64,000 nt of DNA, taken from Panaeolus papilionaceus (taxonomy: Eukaryota; Basidiomycota; Agaricomycetes; Agaricales). The stretch is taken from contig JADNRZ010000003.1 in assembly GCA_015501605.1 (NCBI GenBank), positions 496,001-560,000 of the forward strand, given 5' to 3'. Within the stretch, counting starts at the first letter, position 1, and the number at the start of each line of letters is the position of its first letter. The notes beneath the pieces are model-generated. The model did not search any database and had not been told where the DNA came from. It saw only the letters and a program-made list of their open reading frames with translations. Position numbers and translations under genes: made by a program. Of this stretch, positions 1 to 12,293 are shown piece after piece.

Positions 1-3000
1 GCAATGCCGTTTGGTGACTATGCGCCAGAAGGATCTTATGCTACTTGTCCCAATCATTTGTCGACTCGCAGTCGTTATTCGACCAGAATGGGCTGATTAT
101 TGGAAACGATTGATCCCTGACGCCATGTCATCTTGGCCTCCAAGTGCTGGTAAGTGAAATGTTGTTAATAAGGTGAAAATGAAGTTTAAGCTAACTTTCA
201 CTTAGTGTCGGAGTATTTCGACGATCGTGTTCCTGTCTGGCCCCCAGATATGTCTGCGATACTCTATGGTCGCATTAGCAGCCCTGAATGGAAAGCACCC
301 TGGCACGATGTGCAACACATTGTCACTCGTTTCTCTATAACACCTTCGCTCTACTATGGCTATTCCGACCCTCTCAGAATTTTGCACGAAGTAACAACGC
401 TCTATAACACTCTCGCCGACTTCAAGGTTCCTGAGTTCCAGAAGAGAGCTGAGAATACGATTCACAAGATGGTCACTCAAGGGATGAAGAACCTGTCGTT
501 TTTCCTTCCTCTAGGCGTCATGGCTCCTTTAAACGAGGCTGCTCGAACTTGCCAGCTTGTCCCGCCTGGAAACTGGCCCGTTCAAGCATATGCTGCTATT
601 GGCCGAAACGATCTAGCTGCCTCGGTCAATCGTCGACACGATACGTTCCTGAGTGACGGGTATTTGCAACCCAAGGAATACCTTGTGAGCATCACAGGTT
701 ACTAGTGTCGTCATTATACTGACGTTCTGCTGCCGAATGTTAGAACCCGAGTAGGCCTCGACCTACTATTAGCCAAATAGCCACGACAGCGCGCACGATG
801 AGTGGAACTGAGGGAGAGGCTGTTACAGGAGTCGAGTTGAATTTGAAGGAGTTCATTGACATCCGATTTGGGCTTGATAGGCGGTTGGATGAGGTTGCTC
901 GAATGCTTTGCTCATCTATCATCCCCTCTGTTAAAGGGATTGAACGACCAGAACTTAGGTGAAGCTTTCTCTTTTCTGCGTCTTATACAAGTCTCTCATT
1001 ATATGCTCGTTACAGTGAACCTGATCAGGCCAAAGAACATCAAAACCAAGTCGTCCGTGTCGCGGAGCGTACCCTTGCACTTCCTTATGGAAGAGCGATG
1101 TTCACGTTTGGCACTGTCCCTGTCGTCACACGAGAGACATACAGCATTCCAAAGATCGAGTTCAGCGTCAGGCTCCAGCCATTGAACATCGTTCTCACTC
1201 CAGATGTGGGCAAAATCTCAGCCGAATCATTAGCTTGGGGAGAGTTCCATAATGGTGTTGCGGCAGGGTTGAGAGTGGCACCAGGTGCAGGTGGTGTGCA
1301 GAGCTCGTGGATCGCGTTCAACAAGCCCACAGAGCTTTCTCCAGAACATGCGGGCTTTTTGCTGGGTTTAGGCCTGACGGGACATCTCAAAGAAATGCTT
1401 TCGTGGCATTCGTTCTCATATCTTACTCCCAAGCACGATTTGACATCCATTGGTGTCTTGCTAGGACTCTCTGCGGCCAACATTGGCACAGGCAACGAGC
1501 ATGTCACAAAATTGTTGGCAGTCCATACTCCTGCGATGCTCCCGACTCCTTCCGTAGACTTGAATGTCACCCTCTTGACTCAAGCTGCAGGATTGGCGGG
1601 TATAGGGTTGCTATTCCTGGGCACGAAAAATCGGAGGATGGGAGAGGTGTGCTTGAGTCAGATCAGCAAGCGAGAATTGGTGCAGCCCGACTTGAGCAAC
1701 GAACATAGGGAGGCATATACCTATGCCGCAGCTCTAGCATTTGGTATGATCATGCTTGGGAAGGGAACGACAATCCCAGCCGACTTGAATGTGCTGAAAA
1801 GGCTCAGCATTTTAGTTCACGGAGAACCCAGAGCACCATCAGCGAACCCTCAACCAGAGGCCTTCGATATCAACCTTACATCTCCTGCTGCAGCGATGGC
1901 GCTTGGCTTCATGTATCTTCGCACAAACCGTAAAGACGTCGCCGACATCCTCACCATCCCAGACACTGTTATATCATTGAACGCTATTCAACCTACGTTC
2001 TTGCTATTCCGAACTCTCGCTAGGGCACTCATTCTTTGGGACGCCATCGCACCAACACAAGAATGGCTTTTGGCTCAGATTCCTCTTTCGATTCGGGAGG
2101 CGACTGAGGCACGCAAGGCGGGCAAAGTGATCGACGATTCGATGGAGCTTGCAAACTACAACATCATATCTGGATGCTGCTTTGCTGTGGGTCTCAAATA
2201 CGCTGGAACGGCACGACAAGAAGCTTATAACCTCATTGTGAGGTACTTTGACCTCTTCTCAAGACTGGCATACACAAATGGTAAGCCACATCACACTCAA
2301 CCTCGTATGATTCCTGATTTCGTTTTTAGGTCCTGCCTTTGACCATAAAATTAAACGGTCGGCAATTAGGGATGGGCTGAACTTAATCTCGCTGGCGTTA
2401 AGCATGGTGATGGCCGGGACAGGAGAATTGAGCTGTGTGCGCCGGTTGAGATATGCTTATGGGATGGCCCAGCAAATCATGTACCACCACGGATTCAAAT
2501 ACGGTGTGCACGTCGCCACGCACATGTCACTAGGGCTCCTTTTCCTCGGAGGTGGTCGATTCACGCTCGGAACGTCCGATGCCGCCATCGCAGCCATGGT
2601 TTTAGCCTTCTTCCCCCGTTTCCAGCAAACGTCAGCCGACAATAAAAGCTACCTGCAAGCACTACGCCATATGTGGGTTCTTGCCGTCGAACCGCGATGC
2701 CTGATTGCGCGAGACGTTGATACGAACGAGGTTGTATATTTGCCTGTCAAGATTCGGACGCACGACACCCCGGAGCAAACGCAGCTAATTTCGCCAACGC
2801 TTATTCCGGATATGGATCTACTCAAGTCTGTCCGGGTGGATACACCACGCTATTGGCCTTTCTATCTGGATACCGCGCGTCACCCGCCACATAAAGATGT
2901 CCTGTTGAAGAGCCAGACGTTGTACGTGAAGCGCCGCACCGCCTTCCTGAGTTACACGGAGGACCCTCGTGGAAGCCGGTCTCTTTTCGTCAGGTCTGGG

Positions 3001-3882
3001 TCTTCGTCTGGTGACATTGCCACCCTTGACTTTCCTCAGCTCACCGGCAACCAAACCCACCCAGCCGGGGATCTGAGCGAATTTATCACGTCGTTTTCCA
3101 ACGATGTCCTTTTCCTTGCCTTTGCGGATCATTTCTCGCGTCCTTTGGGTGAGACGGAGGATGAACAAGTTTTCCAAAATTACTGCCACGCCGCACTGCT
3201 GGACAGCATTCTGCAGGATAAACCCCAGTCATTGCAGGTCTATCTGACGCTCTATACGTACCGCATGATGACCCCTCAACATTCCCGATACTTCCACCTC
3301 CGTCTCCAAGACCTGCGGTTTGTCTCGGACTTTTATTCGAAGGTATACGACCGGCATTTCAGTGGAAAGAAGGACATGGGCGTCGGCAAACCACCACTTA
3401 TTCGCGACACGACCGTCCTTGCGGCTCTGCATGCGCTCGACCAAAAGCTTGAAAACATCCGTACGTCGAAAGCATTCCAGGAATACCTTGGTAAATATGC
3501 TCGTGGGGAGTCGTTGCCTGATACAGCACCCGAGACCCTCAGCGGAGTCTCTACACAAAACGACCCCGCAACACCAGGTGACACTGCCCCCGAACTTTCG
3601 AGACCTCTCACCGGAGAGACGATGGGTCGATACCTCGCGTGGTACCTGAGCAGGAACAGCGTTCCTGTGTCGACCATCCTCACCATTCTCCGCACACTTG
3701 CCAACGAAGCACATACGCAGTGTCTCGGACTTCCGTATCCTGATGGAACGACTGACTCTGATAATTTGGACAATGGGATCAAGGAGGTGTTGCATGCGAC
3801 AGGGACGAAGATGACGGCTTCGTTAGGCTCTGGATGGAGTGTGCGGTCGTTGAATGAGATTATTGATTCGTGGAAGACGTGA
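1..3882 (+). CDS. APC1: APC1, anaphase-promoting complex subunit 1 (3' part; 5' end lies outside the window)
   Basis: This is the largest scaffold subunit of the anaphase-promoting complex/cyclosome, the nuclear E3 ubiquitin ligase that drives mitotic exit. The reading frame is already open at base 1, with introns at about 151-205, 687-758, 956-1014 and 2281-2330. Conserved APC1 stretches are seen in order: a segment ending RTLALPYGRAMFTFGTVPV near 1060-1130, then the proteasome/cyclosome-type helical repeats rich in Ala/Gly/Leu (LGLSAANIGTG, AALAFGMIMLGKG, AAAMALGFMYLRT), then HVATHMSLGLLFLGGGRFTLG and the beta-rich C-terminal part beginning MWVLAVEPRCLIARDV near 2670. The last exon runs without interruption to TGA at 3882. 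No frame damage is visible. The identification rests on the repeat region and the C-terminal domain together, so I am confident of the family. Confidence 0.93.
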
Positions 3883-4314
3883 GAGTAAGACGTTGGAGGA
3901 GGGTTTGAGGAGGTTTTTTTTGGAGTTTGCTTTGTGTTTTGTGTCTTTAATGTTGTACTATTAAGCTTGATCTATGTATGTCGCGCATGAGGAGTGTCAT
4001 GTTTATGCGTGATCTTCAACCGAATATGGGCGTCTAACTAGTACTCTCGCAATAATATCTGATAAATCATCACATATGTCATGATAATCAGACCTGCGGA
4101 TATTGTTACATAGTAATGTGGTCTGGCGGTTTTAATCTGAACTCCTTTCAGTAAAATGCAAAATGCAGGTGATTTGAATACCTTTCAGGTATACGGTGCT
4201 AATATCTGCGGACCTTGAGGGCCATGACGCATTATTTTCCTGTCGCGAGTGGTACCCGGGATGGCCGTGCTATATCAAACTAATTTGAGCTTCAGCCTGG
4301 GCCAGCTCGAGAAT
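3883..4314. other. Intergenic, downstream of APC1
   Basis: There is no ORF with protein-like character. The T/G-rich stretch just after the APC1 stop is a plausible 3' UTR. I see nothing else in it. Confidence 0.5.
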
Positions 4315-4628
4315 CTATGGTGCCACCGGCCGTGGTGGTGACTAGGCTGGTGGCACCATAGTCACCACCAATTTGTGACTAATGTTGCAGCATCTCCCAA
4401 ATCCCCCCTTTTTCTTATTTGTCTGGTAAAAATGCTTATTTTGGGTCTAGGAACAAAATGTCCAGAGGGATTTTTGTTTGGATGAAAACTGAGCGAGTTG
4501 AAACTTTTTCTCCAGCCCAAATTGGCGCCTCCCTGCCAGCTCCCTGCTGTTGCTTGCACTATGCGGAGTCACTCCAGCCAGTTGGCGTCTGTACAAAAGT
4601 GGTGGTGACTAGGCCGGTGGCACCATAG
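4315..4628. mobile_element. Short non-coding element with terminal inverted repeats (MITE-like)
   Basis: The left end CTATGGTGCCACCGGCC (4315-4331) is the exact reverse complement of 4612-4628. In addition, 30 bp at 4332-4361 recur in direct orientation at 4599-4628 with one mismatch, so the left end alone folds into a hairpin (4315-4331 against 4345-4361). The interior has no credible coding capacity. GAAT occurs just outside on the left (4311-4314) and two bases beyond the right end (4631-4634), a possible 4-bp target duplication if the right end is taken as 4630. The structure is typical of a small non-autonomous DNA transposon. Its family is not recognised. Confidence 0.6.
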
Positions 4629-6638
4629 GGGAATTAGGTTTGTCGGGAGGTCCTGCGGACCTCGGATGCCAGCATGTCCCTTCTCAGAAATCTTGTCCAC
4701 ATATCGGGTTTCGCCAGCAAGGTTTTAAAAAAGCTCTCGATGCTCGTGCAGCACTTGAATCAATGAAAAGGAAGCTATTCAAGTTCGACGTTCCGGGAAA
4801 TGTGTATATTTTTCTACTGAATAGGACTCGGGGATCCATGATCGCAGATCATTCAGAGCTCGAGCCTCGAGGTTCTGTGCTATGGTGTCTGGGGATTGCT
4901 CGAAATTCGAATATGTAACTTTTGCAATAAAATATAAGTTATTTAAAAAGACTACTAAATCAATACTAAATGGACGTTGGACGTCAAAATGGAGGCCTCG
5001 ATACCTCTTGGCCATGGCCAGCTAACATACATATCGTAATATAATTATTGATATTACAGTGTCCTGCATGTTCATGTCTTCTGACAAATATGTGACCTGT
5101 TTAATTAGCCCCCCCCCCCCCCCCCCCCCCCTTTGCCACAGCGGCTGTACATAGTCGTGCTATGCAGATCTGCGTGCCAGTGGGCGTGCATGCATGTGTG
5201 ATGATAGAACAAGCATTGAATTTACTAACTCATAGATGTTATTGGCGATAGCTAGGAACCATTCCAAGTAAATCTGTAGCTACCAGGTATCTAGACGAAC
5301 GACCAAATTGAATTGAAAGAGGGATGCAGACGTCTAAGTAAGAAAATTAGAGAAAATACGCACATGAAACGCTGATCAACAATTTAAGGAAAGGATTCGG
5401 GACGGGAACGGAGGAGGGGAAATAAATACAAGTAACTTACAAGTCTGGAGATAGAATGGAAGAAAGTAAAAGAGAAGGGGAGAGAAAATTGACTGAGGTG
5501 AGAGGTATGAGAAAGGAATCCGACAGAATTTGAGGAAGACAAGGAGGAATGGAAAGAGAGACTCAAAGAGAGGGAAATGGGGTATCGTGTGATATGCAAT
5601 GACGACGACGATGACGCGGACGGTTGAAATGAGGTGAGGTGAGACAAGAGAAAAAACAAACGGAAGACAAGAAGAAAGGAAGTCAAAGACACCGATCCAA
5701 TAGTGAAGCTAGTGAAGGACGACAAGAGAATGAAAAAAGGAGAGGGAAAAATCATCAAAATCATGGTGTGATGGATGGATGTATGCGTTCGTATGTCATA
5801 AGGGACCGAGGTATACTAGTAAGTGATGTCAGAGGGGTTTGTAAATGAATGGGGTTCATCTCGATGGTCAACGCGGAAGGAAGATTTCTAAATGAAAATT
5901 GAAAACAACAAAATTAACGAGCGTGGGGCTGGGTTCGCGTGTGGCAGCATGGGCAGCGGAGTTGAACAACAGAGCACGAGTATGTGAGAGTGCGGGTGAG
6001 GATGTGGAAAGAGGAGTGTGTATTATGGTGAACAAGTGAGAGAAACAAGGATGTACAAGATGATGAGATACGTAATACCAAAAAAGAGACAGAAAAAATA
6101 AAATCAAACTACTGAAACAGGGAGAACCGGAGAGAGCGTGAGGTATGAGGGGCGTGTGACGTGAATAGATGGAAATAGACAAAAGAGGGTGTGTGCGTAG
6201 GTGGGTACAGAGAGGTTGAGGGAGTATTAAGAGACAAGTGAGAGTGACCAAGACCAAGAGATGTGTTTTCCAAAGAATCATGTATTTGCCTGCCAGAGAG
6301 ATGGGGAAGTGAAGAGGAAGGAGAATAATAATAATGAACATGAAATATGCCAATGCACCGGGAGAAGTTTGGGGGTCCCTCCAAAAATCAATCGAGAAAA
6401 AGAAAAAGCTAGACAGACACATAAAGAGGTAATAAATATACGATGAAAAAAGTTGACCAAAAACAGCCCTTACGAGAGCTGAAATGAAAGTTTACACCAA
6501 TGATCGAACACGAAAAAGGGATAGCATGATAAGCAACAGCGACGAGTCCCAAAAAATGCAGTTCGGTCAACTATCTGCACAATTGGTCAAACAACTCTCT
6601 CGTCAAAAAGCAATGCAAAAACATACTCAATACAGGAT
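4629..6638. other. Intergenic: poly-C tract and long purine-biased region
   Basis: A run of 23 C lies at 5109-5131. From about 5320 to 6440 the + strand is strongly A/G-rich, with GAGAG/GGAA-type low complexity, so the - strand is C/T-rich. Long ORFs read on the - strand here are made of Ser/Leu/Phe/Pro/His runs and look like by-products of composition. Part of this may be the 3' UTR of the zinc-finger gene that ends at 6639. Confidence 0.5.
5109..5131. repeat. Homopolymer of 23 C
   Basis: An uninterrupted C run lies between TTAATTAG and TTTGCC in intergenic DNA. It is directly visible; the exact length is prone to sequencing error. Confidence 0.9.
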
Positions 6639-9600
6639 TCAAGTCCTCAATCCCTCTTGACTCGGCTTCTTCCCCCACCCCTTCAGCTCCTCGCTATTAG
6701 GCAACGGAAACGCCGACAGCGTCTTACTCTCCGCCCCATCTAGTCTCCAAATATTAGAAACAGGTGACCCCCCACTCCCCGGCACCGCCCCACCACCACC
6801 AAGAACGCCATAATCACCCACCACCCTCTCCTCAGCACCCATAATCCCCGACGACCCACTATCCCCGCGCGCCCTAGCCCTAATCGGGAACACCGACCGC
6901 GGAGACACCAGATCGTCGTATTCCTCCACAGATGACAGATCCGCAGAAGAAGTTGTTGTGGACGTAGGCGACAACGCAGGGGACTGCACGATATCCTGCA
7001 AAAACGAAGGCAACAACGGAGCCGGGACCTGGATCGACGGGACGTTGCTAGCCGCACCGTACGCTGGGCGACCCCCGAAATGCGGTGTCGTGGGTTCAGC
7101 TGTAAGTGGCGTCGTGGGCATCGCGGTCTTCGCGCCGTTCGCGGACGACGACGACTCGAACTGCTGACGCAGACTCGCGCTGCTTGCGCGTCGAAGATCT
7201 GGGCCGGTCACATACAACGGCGAAGGCTCACGGGAGGGCAAACGAGGGTGACCCGAAGTCTCGTAGATGGGGCTTGGGGCGAGATAGCGTGATCCAACCG
7301 GGCTTACGCTTGGCTGGAAGGGCGGTACTTGTGAGTGAAGGGGTTGGAGGAGGTGGTGGTGATTAATGCTGCCGGTCGAAGGAGCAGCAGCATTGAATTG
7401 CGAGCCTAGGGAGTAATGCGACTGGCTGCGGTGCACGGATCTGTTCGAACCAATGACAGGTGGTTGCTGAGGCGCAGTGGATGTGGCGTTCGAGGGTTGG
7501 GAATACAAATTCTGAGGCTGGGTAAGGTCGATGAAGGGTTTCTTGATCTGCGGAGGAGTCAGAGTCCGAGGTGCAACAGAAGGTGTTGTCGGAATGTTTC
7601 CACTAATCTGTGTCTGCGCCAGAACAGATGTAAGAAGTGCAATACGCTCCGCTTGAACGGCTGCAGAAATCGAGTCCCCATTTCCTTCTGCGTCTAAAAA
7701 GTATAAATTTTTAACATGAGTTGACGGCATTGGGTATAACGAAATATCGTCGAGACCGTCGGACTTACAAGGCAAACACGTCTGGCAAACCTTCCGTCTT
7801 CTCCAATTCAAATAATTACACTTTTGGCAAATCCAATCGCCGGGTTGCTAGAAAAAAAGACAAAGCATTAGCGTTCGATATCTCCACTGGCACCAGTATG
7901 TTTCTCGAAACAAAAAAAGACCACATACGTGAGAAATCGGACCTCGATTCCCTGTGTTTAAGATGGGCGGTTGCTATACGTCGGTGGAAAAGATGCGGAG
8001 TAAGTAAGAGGTGTTTGAAATCAAAAAAGAGAAAATAGTAAAGAAGGATCGACACAATGGGAACTATGGTTGCCAGTGGGAGTCGAAGTAACGCAAAGAG
8101 CTGAAAACGTACCGCGACGCCGACTAAACCGCTCGGTCTGATCTGCCCCTGCTCAGGAAAAGGTTCGTTATCGGGCCAATACATTATACAAGGCGATAAT
8201 GGGTCGCTGGAAACATTTTGCACTTTCCCACCGACGGCAAAAGCGCGGCCGGAGGGCGTCAGAAGGGGGTGGGTCAACTTGGGAGGTTGAGAAGGGACGT
8301 GGGAGTGAGATGAAGTCGATTCATGCGCATGACCTGGTGCTGTACCAATCTGGATGGGATTGTGGCCGTGTGTGTTGGGAAGATGGAGATTTGGGAGCGG
8401 AGACGAGGGCTTTTGAGCCGCCGGTGAAATACGAGGGTGTGAGAAGGTGTTTGACGTCCTTATTGAATGTGTGTTGGTAGATTGCGGTGGCGGCTGATGT
8501 TGCGGCGTTGGAGGTGGAAGGTGGTGGGAAGGCTGAGAGGGAAGAGGACCAGAAGAGTAATAGACGTTGTTGCTGTTCGGAGGTGCGTTGAATCTAGGTG
8601 AAGGTGCTACCTTTGAACCTGATGAAACCGACGAGCAACTTTGGAGATGCTGCTGCTGAACGCCAAATTGACCCCCCTGTTCTGATGATCGAGGACAACC
8701 ACAACCGATACACGAAATATTGCGTCTGTGAAGAACCATACAAGGGAACGTGTTCGTTAGCATAAGAAGAGATACTTCTTTCTCCGGCACAAAGGCCAAA
8801 GAGAGGGGGAAGGAAAGGAAAGCGAATGATGGGTATGAAATGATTGTTTTAAAATGTGGAGATTAGAGACTTACCCAAAGTTGTGAGCGGCACATTTCGG
8901 CGAGGGACAACTGTTGAGGGGAGAGAGAGAGAAACGTCGGAGTCAGCGTTAGAAACAGGAAATGGAATGTAAAAGGTCGATCGAGGGTTGAATTGGATTG
9001 TTCGAGACAATGACGAAGAAGGTTTTACTTACATCCAGTCGCCTAATCTGAAAGTTGTTTTCGGGTTGGGTGGATTCGTTGAAAGGGTATACTCCGTCGG
9101 AAGGTATGGTGAAGAGATATCCAACATGGCAGTGGTATTAAGATCTCTTGGAGGAGGAAGGTTGATAGTCGTCGAGTCTGGATGGGAAGGGGGAAAGAAG
9201 AGTTTGGCTAAAGGGAAATAAATATCAACTCGATTGATAGTATATGAGAAAAAACGAACAATGGCAAGAGTAAAGCGCTGGAGTTTATGAAACGGCTCGA
9301 GATCAGACTCCAGGGCAGTCGTAACGGAAATTGCACGCCCAGAAATCTCGAGGGCAGCACGAGCCTGTGTATTAAAAGATTAGATTCCATAAGTAAGATT
9401 CGAAATTCCACGCTTGTTCAGCAATATAAAATAAAAATAAAAATAAAATCAATGAGATTTCGATACACTTCAAGGGAAACACCATCGTGGATTACCTCCG
9501 TGAAAGGCGCGGTTAAGAATCACGTGAACTCATTTAAACACACACCTCGTCGTGACTAGAAAACACTGCCCACACCGCTCGTCCACTTCTATCTGAATCT

Positions 9601-9963
9601 CCATACTCCTTCTTCAGTTCCCACAAAGATATTGGTTGAGGTATTGTGAATCTTCTCTGTGAACAAAAAAATAAAACATTATTAGTTTTCTTGGCACCCT
9701 TAAAAAAAAAATCCCAGAAACTCTCTCGCGTACATTGTGCGGATTAAAGATGGCTGCGAGTATCACCTCAGCCATGGCTGGCAGATGAAAGAACTGTAAC
9801 CGAAAAAGATTGGCATGTCGCGTCAGAAAAAGAACATGACAGTGCCACTTACACGAACAACACGAGACCGCGTAGAAAGAAATGTGGGCTCTCGGAATGT
9901 AGTTAGATCAATCGTCTGCATACTCGGTAATGGTAGCGGTGAAAGAAAAGGGACCTGAGCCAT
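6639..9963 (-). CDS. RNA-binding protein with RRM-like N-terminus and two RanBP2-type zinc fingers (Nrp1/Asn-rich-protein-like)
   Basis: This is a multi-exon gene on the - strand, probably binding single-stranded RNA. Suggested start ATG at 9963 (MAQVPFLSPLPLP). Short exons near 9640-9540 and 9370-9290 give RRM-like sequence (ISLWELKKEYG, AVWAVFSSHDE, ARAALEISGRAI). Splicing from about 9023 to 8910 and then 8727 assembles the first RanBP2 finger: GDWM, then CPSPKCAAHNFG, then RRNISCIGCGCPR. A Ser/Pro/His-rich linker follows to about 8115. The second finger lies at about 7849-7769 (GDWICQKCNYLN, then RRRKVCQTC), followed after an intron by a conserved block beginning DAEGNGDSISAAVQAERI. The C-terminal half is low-complexity Ser/Pro/Gly to TGA at 6639. 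Order and spacing match fungal Nrp1/ARP proteins, linked to stress granules in yeast. The start and the first exons are the least certain part. Confidence 0.8.
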
Positions 9964-12293
9964 GTTGAGGATGAGGGTATATGGTGAGGGTATAGTTTCG
10001 GTAGGTATGAGAAAGGATGGGTTGGGAGCGGTACTTATCGATATTAGGGTGTCTGGATGAATGTCTTCCGCTTTTGAATCGATCCAGGGTCGCGCATGAG
10101 ATCGGATGCTCGATGGCATGAATGGCGAAAAATTAAACAAGTTGGAGCAGAAACCCCCCTTGACCCGCCTAAACATAGCAAGCAATAATCTCCAATTATG
10201 TAAATACGCGAACTGGTGGATCCCAACCTAATCTATCAGATTCTACTTGACTGTCTGTCCACTCTACATGAACGACTTCAAGATCCAGTTCGAATTCATT
10301 CAACGGCACCGAAGTCAATAAAAGTATTATTTTTAAAGGAATTATTTTTAATTTATTTAAACACTGATCCGCTCAGAACACCCCTTTTTTCCTTTTCTTT
10401 GAAACAAGGCACTCATCTATGCTTAGGGTTCCACTAACAAAGCAACAGAACCCAGACTAAAGTGCAGTAAACAATATAAATCCATCACGCGCCGCCGGTC
10501 TCTCTTCCGGAACTAATTAAGGTTGCACCGGAACGGCTTTCAACGCGTCAAAAACCACCCTTGTCGCGTCCTAATAATACATACCACCCGACCCGCCTTC
10601 TTGTTGCCCCTAAAGAAAAAATATACTCACCGAACAGAATCATGCTTTCTTCTAAATCTTACTTATTCACCCTCTCCTTGTCTGCCCAGTAATACTCCAT
10701 TATTTGCTCACTAATGTCCCGTATGCCATGCCATGCATTCCGACGCGAGTCTTGTCTGCGTCTTTGAATTTCCATTTGGGTTAAAACCTCCGGGTTCCGT
10801 CTCATGTCGTCATCCACGGAAACATAACAAAAAAGAGCGTTACCAAGTGTCGCGCCGAGCACAGTCTAAGCTTTATGCACATAACTGTCAAGTGGCCCGT
10901 CTTTTCCATATATTTTGGTCCGTGTCGTAGTTATTCGCGAACCGGTCACCGTATTTCGAGAACTTGAAGTAAGGACCCCGCCCCCTCGTCGCGACACTCC
11001 GTCATTCCAATGTCACCCCTATTTTGGCGATGACGAATACTCCTCATCATAGTCATAATCATCGTCCATACCCTCCTCCAGGATCGACCGTCCAATTCCC
11101 GAGAGCTCCCAATATTACCTGACAACGCGTCAAATATCCAAAATAACCCATCTAGAATAACCCATCCATGTGTATGAATTTCAAACTCAATAGAAAAAAT
11201 ATGCAGTACATATATAACATAAAACGACAAAAAAATAAATTGCTGAAAAAAATAATTCAAAAATCAACTGCTGCGGCCACCGTTGCGTGAATAAGCCGCT
11301 AATTTTCTTTCCCAATTTCGCAACCGTGGTCATCGTTCTCCGAACCTCCGTACTCCATTTCGCTCAGGTTAGACGAACATGAAACACAGGGTCTGGTAGA
11401 CCATGGCCTCTGGCAGGTATCGTAACAACCAACATTGGGCCACAAACGCCACATCGGCGTCCTCGCACCAGTGCCACCATCTGTTTCTGAAAACCCTCCC
11501 TGTCCGTGGCCGCCACGTTGTTAGTCGGGTCCCGCCTTCGGGCTGTCGGATCTACACAGACAGGCACCTATTCCTATGCAGGGTCAACATGAAAACCCTC
11601 GAAGCCTCTGAAGACTTAAGTGGAGCTGAAGAGGTAGTGTTGTATTATCGAAACATCGAACGACGAGCGCAGATGAGCGCTTGTCATCTAAAATACAAAT
11701 AAGTAATCGTTAATGTAGTCTATCACCCATCCCCAACCAAGGAAGAAACTACGTGTGCACGTAGAACAGCACCACACCCAAAAACCGACGGAATTAAAGC
11801 GCCCAATTCCCAAGACAACCCCACTCCAATCCCCCGGATTAAGTACTTACTGATCACAAGTAAGTAACTCTAAGGAAATAAATCTATCGCACATCCACCC
11901 CCACCATCCATCGTCCTACTCATTGTCATTGTCAAACCAGACCCGCTGAGCGTTGAGCGCTGACAGCGTTACCGAACGATAGTCAAAAAGGGTCAAAGAA
12001 CCGACCCGAATGCTGATCCATAAGCACGGAACCGCACAAATGGCAATGCAGGTGCGCGTGCACCCTACCCCCCTCCAGGATCCGAGGCCGCACACCTCCA
12101 TATCGATCGACACCTCCGGCATGGTGTAGGTAGATAGTACACGGCCCTTCGTCGTGACATGTTCACCATCCAACTGCAGAGTGCTCGAAACCATGGAATA
12201 GCAAGGAGCTAACACAAGAGGACCGATCGAACATGAATCCAGGGAAGACTTCGAACGGACAAACGAAACGAGCGAAACCCCACCACCGCAAGC
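9964..12293. other. Intergenic between the zinc-finger gene and the helicase gene
   Basis: About 2.3 kb without a convincing gene. ORFs here are short, overlap on both strands and show no family signature. The DNA should include the promoter of the zinc-finger gene and the 3' UTR of the helicase. Confidence 0.45.

Noticed and set aside
3229..3795. Long antisense ORF inside the APC1 last exon
   Set aside because: It is antisense to a strongly supported coding exon; its product has no recognisable features.
5384..6422. Long - strand ORFs with Ser/Leu/Phe/His-rich products resembling membrane proteins
   Set aside because: They come from a C/T-rich strand; composition alone gives Ser/Leu/Phe/Pro codons, several frames are open at once, and no motif or splice structure supports a gene.
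6740..7366. Overlapping ORFs in both strands over the 3' exon of the RanBP2-finger gene
   Set aside because: They are shadows of the real coding frame, in G/C-rich low-complexity sequence, with Arg-rich nonsense products.
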